Part shown: in pieces, positions 49,749 to 49,778 of the stretch
How the letters are laid out: each line of letters begins with the position of its first letter
Numbering within the stretch: position 1 is the first letter of the stretch
Origin: Clostridia bacterium
GTDB taxonomy: Bacteria > Bacillota > Clostridia > Oscillospirales > Acutalibacteraceae
DNA: 49,778 nt
Assembly: GCA_017502085.1 (NCBI GenBank)
Contig: JAFVVQ010000023.1
Span: 1-49,778 of the forward strand
Direction: 5' to 3'
Notes under the pieces: model-generated
Databases searched by the model: none
The model's input: the letters and a program-made list of their open reading frames with translations, nothing else
Told to the model about the DNA's origin: nothing
Translations under genes and position numbers: made by a program

Positions 49749-49778
49749 AAAAAAGAAGAAAAACCCAAGGAAGAGAGC

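Noticed and set aside
1-49778. CRISPR arrays, tRNA or rRNA genes, insertion sequences
   Set aside because: No regularly spaced direct repeats, no cloverleaf-like sequences with TTCRANY T-arms, no rRNA stretches and no intact transposase were seen when reading both strands.

Overview
The window looks like a piece of chromosome from a spore-forming, strictly anaerobic Firmicute of class Clostridia, most likely an Oscillospirales/Ruminococcaceae-type gut bacterium. The supporting signs are spoIIGA-sigE, class III anaerobic ribonucleotide reductase (nrdG, nrdD) with NrdR boxes, an alaS T-box leader, pyrimidine-nucleoside phosphorylase, the cdaA-cdaR pair, scpA-scpB, many GAGGTG-type ribosome binding sites and near-consensus sigma-A promoters (TTGACA-17-TATAAT). 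Placement is inferred from gene content only. No rRNA, tRNA, CRISPR array or intact mobile element was seen.

Layout. 1-2 kb: two paralogous small membrane proteins facing each other, the tail of a decayed serine recombinase and a small membrane-anchored protein. 2-8.4 kb: carbohydrate-related accessory genes: a Gfo/Idh/MocA oxidoreductase with an NhaC-family transporter, two convergent GH16 glycoside hydrolases, and a sialidase-like protein fused to a pyrophosphatase-like domain, overlapping a GNAT acetyltransferase. 8.6-12.7 kb: a nucleoside salvage/catabolism operon (HAD phosphatase, deoC, deoD, cdd, pdp) behind a clear promoter. 12.7-15.2 kb: a GtrA-like protein, then an ECF sigma factor overlapping a membrane-anchored WG-repeat protein. 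15.2-19.6 kb: nrdG, nrdD (with a C-terminal thioredoxin-fold CPNC domain) and trxB; nrdG and nrdD each have a pair of NrdR-box-like sites spaced 32 bp. 19.7-27 kb: a cell-wall amidase, then a minus-strand block: PHP phosphoesterase, aldo/keto reductase, GDSL hydrolase, PTS EIIC-like permease, ceramidase-like secreted hydrolase and a RodA-type SEDS protein.

27-31.4 kb: spoIIGA and sigE, then an 851-residue protein joining a degenerate ECF-sigma-like domain, a long acidic linker, one membrane span, WG repeats and an SH3-like domain. 31.4-39.6 kb: T-box and alaS, HIT protein, phosphoribosyltransferase, comEC, holA, a TOPRIM (RNase M5-like) protein and ispF. 39.7-41.9 kb: cdaA-cdaR for cyclic di-AMP. 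42-45.7 kb: an FG-GAP-like lipoprotein, response regulator and histidine kinase. 45.6-49.8 kb: DUF1385 protein, prmC, M50 protease, scpA, scpB and the start of a membrane protein interrupted by an in-frame TAG near the window edge.

The most unusual material is the pair of sigma/WG-repeat loci, one split into two genes (13.4-15.1 kb) and one fused into a single polypeptide (28.8-31.4 kb). They suggest a membrane-tethered, sigma-based signalling design. The redoxin-fused NrdD beside trxB and the sialidase-pyrophosphatase fusion are the next most notable. Functional statements rest on motif recognition by eye; no database search was possible.
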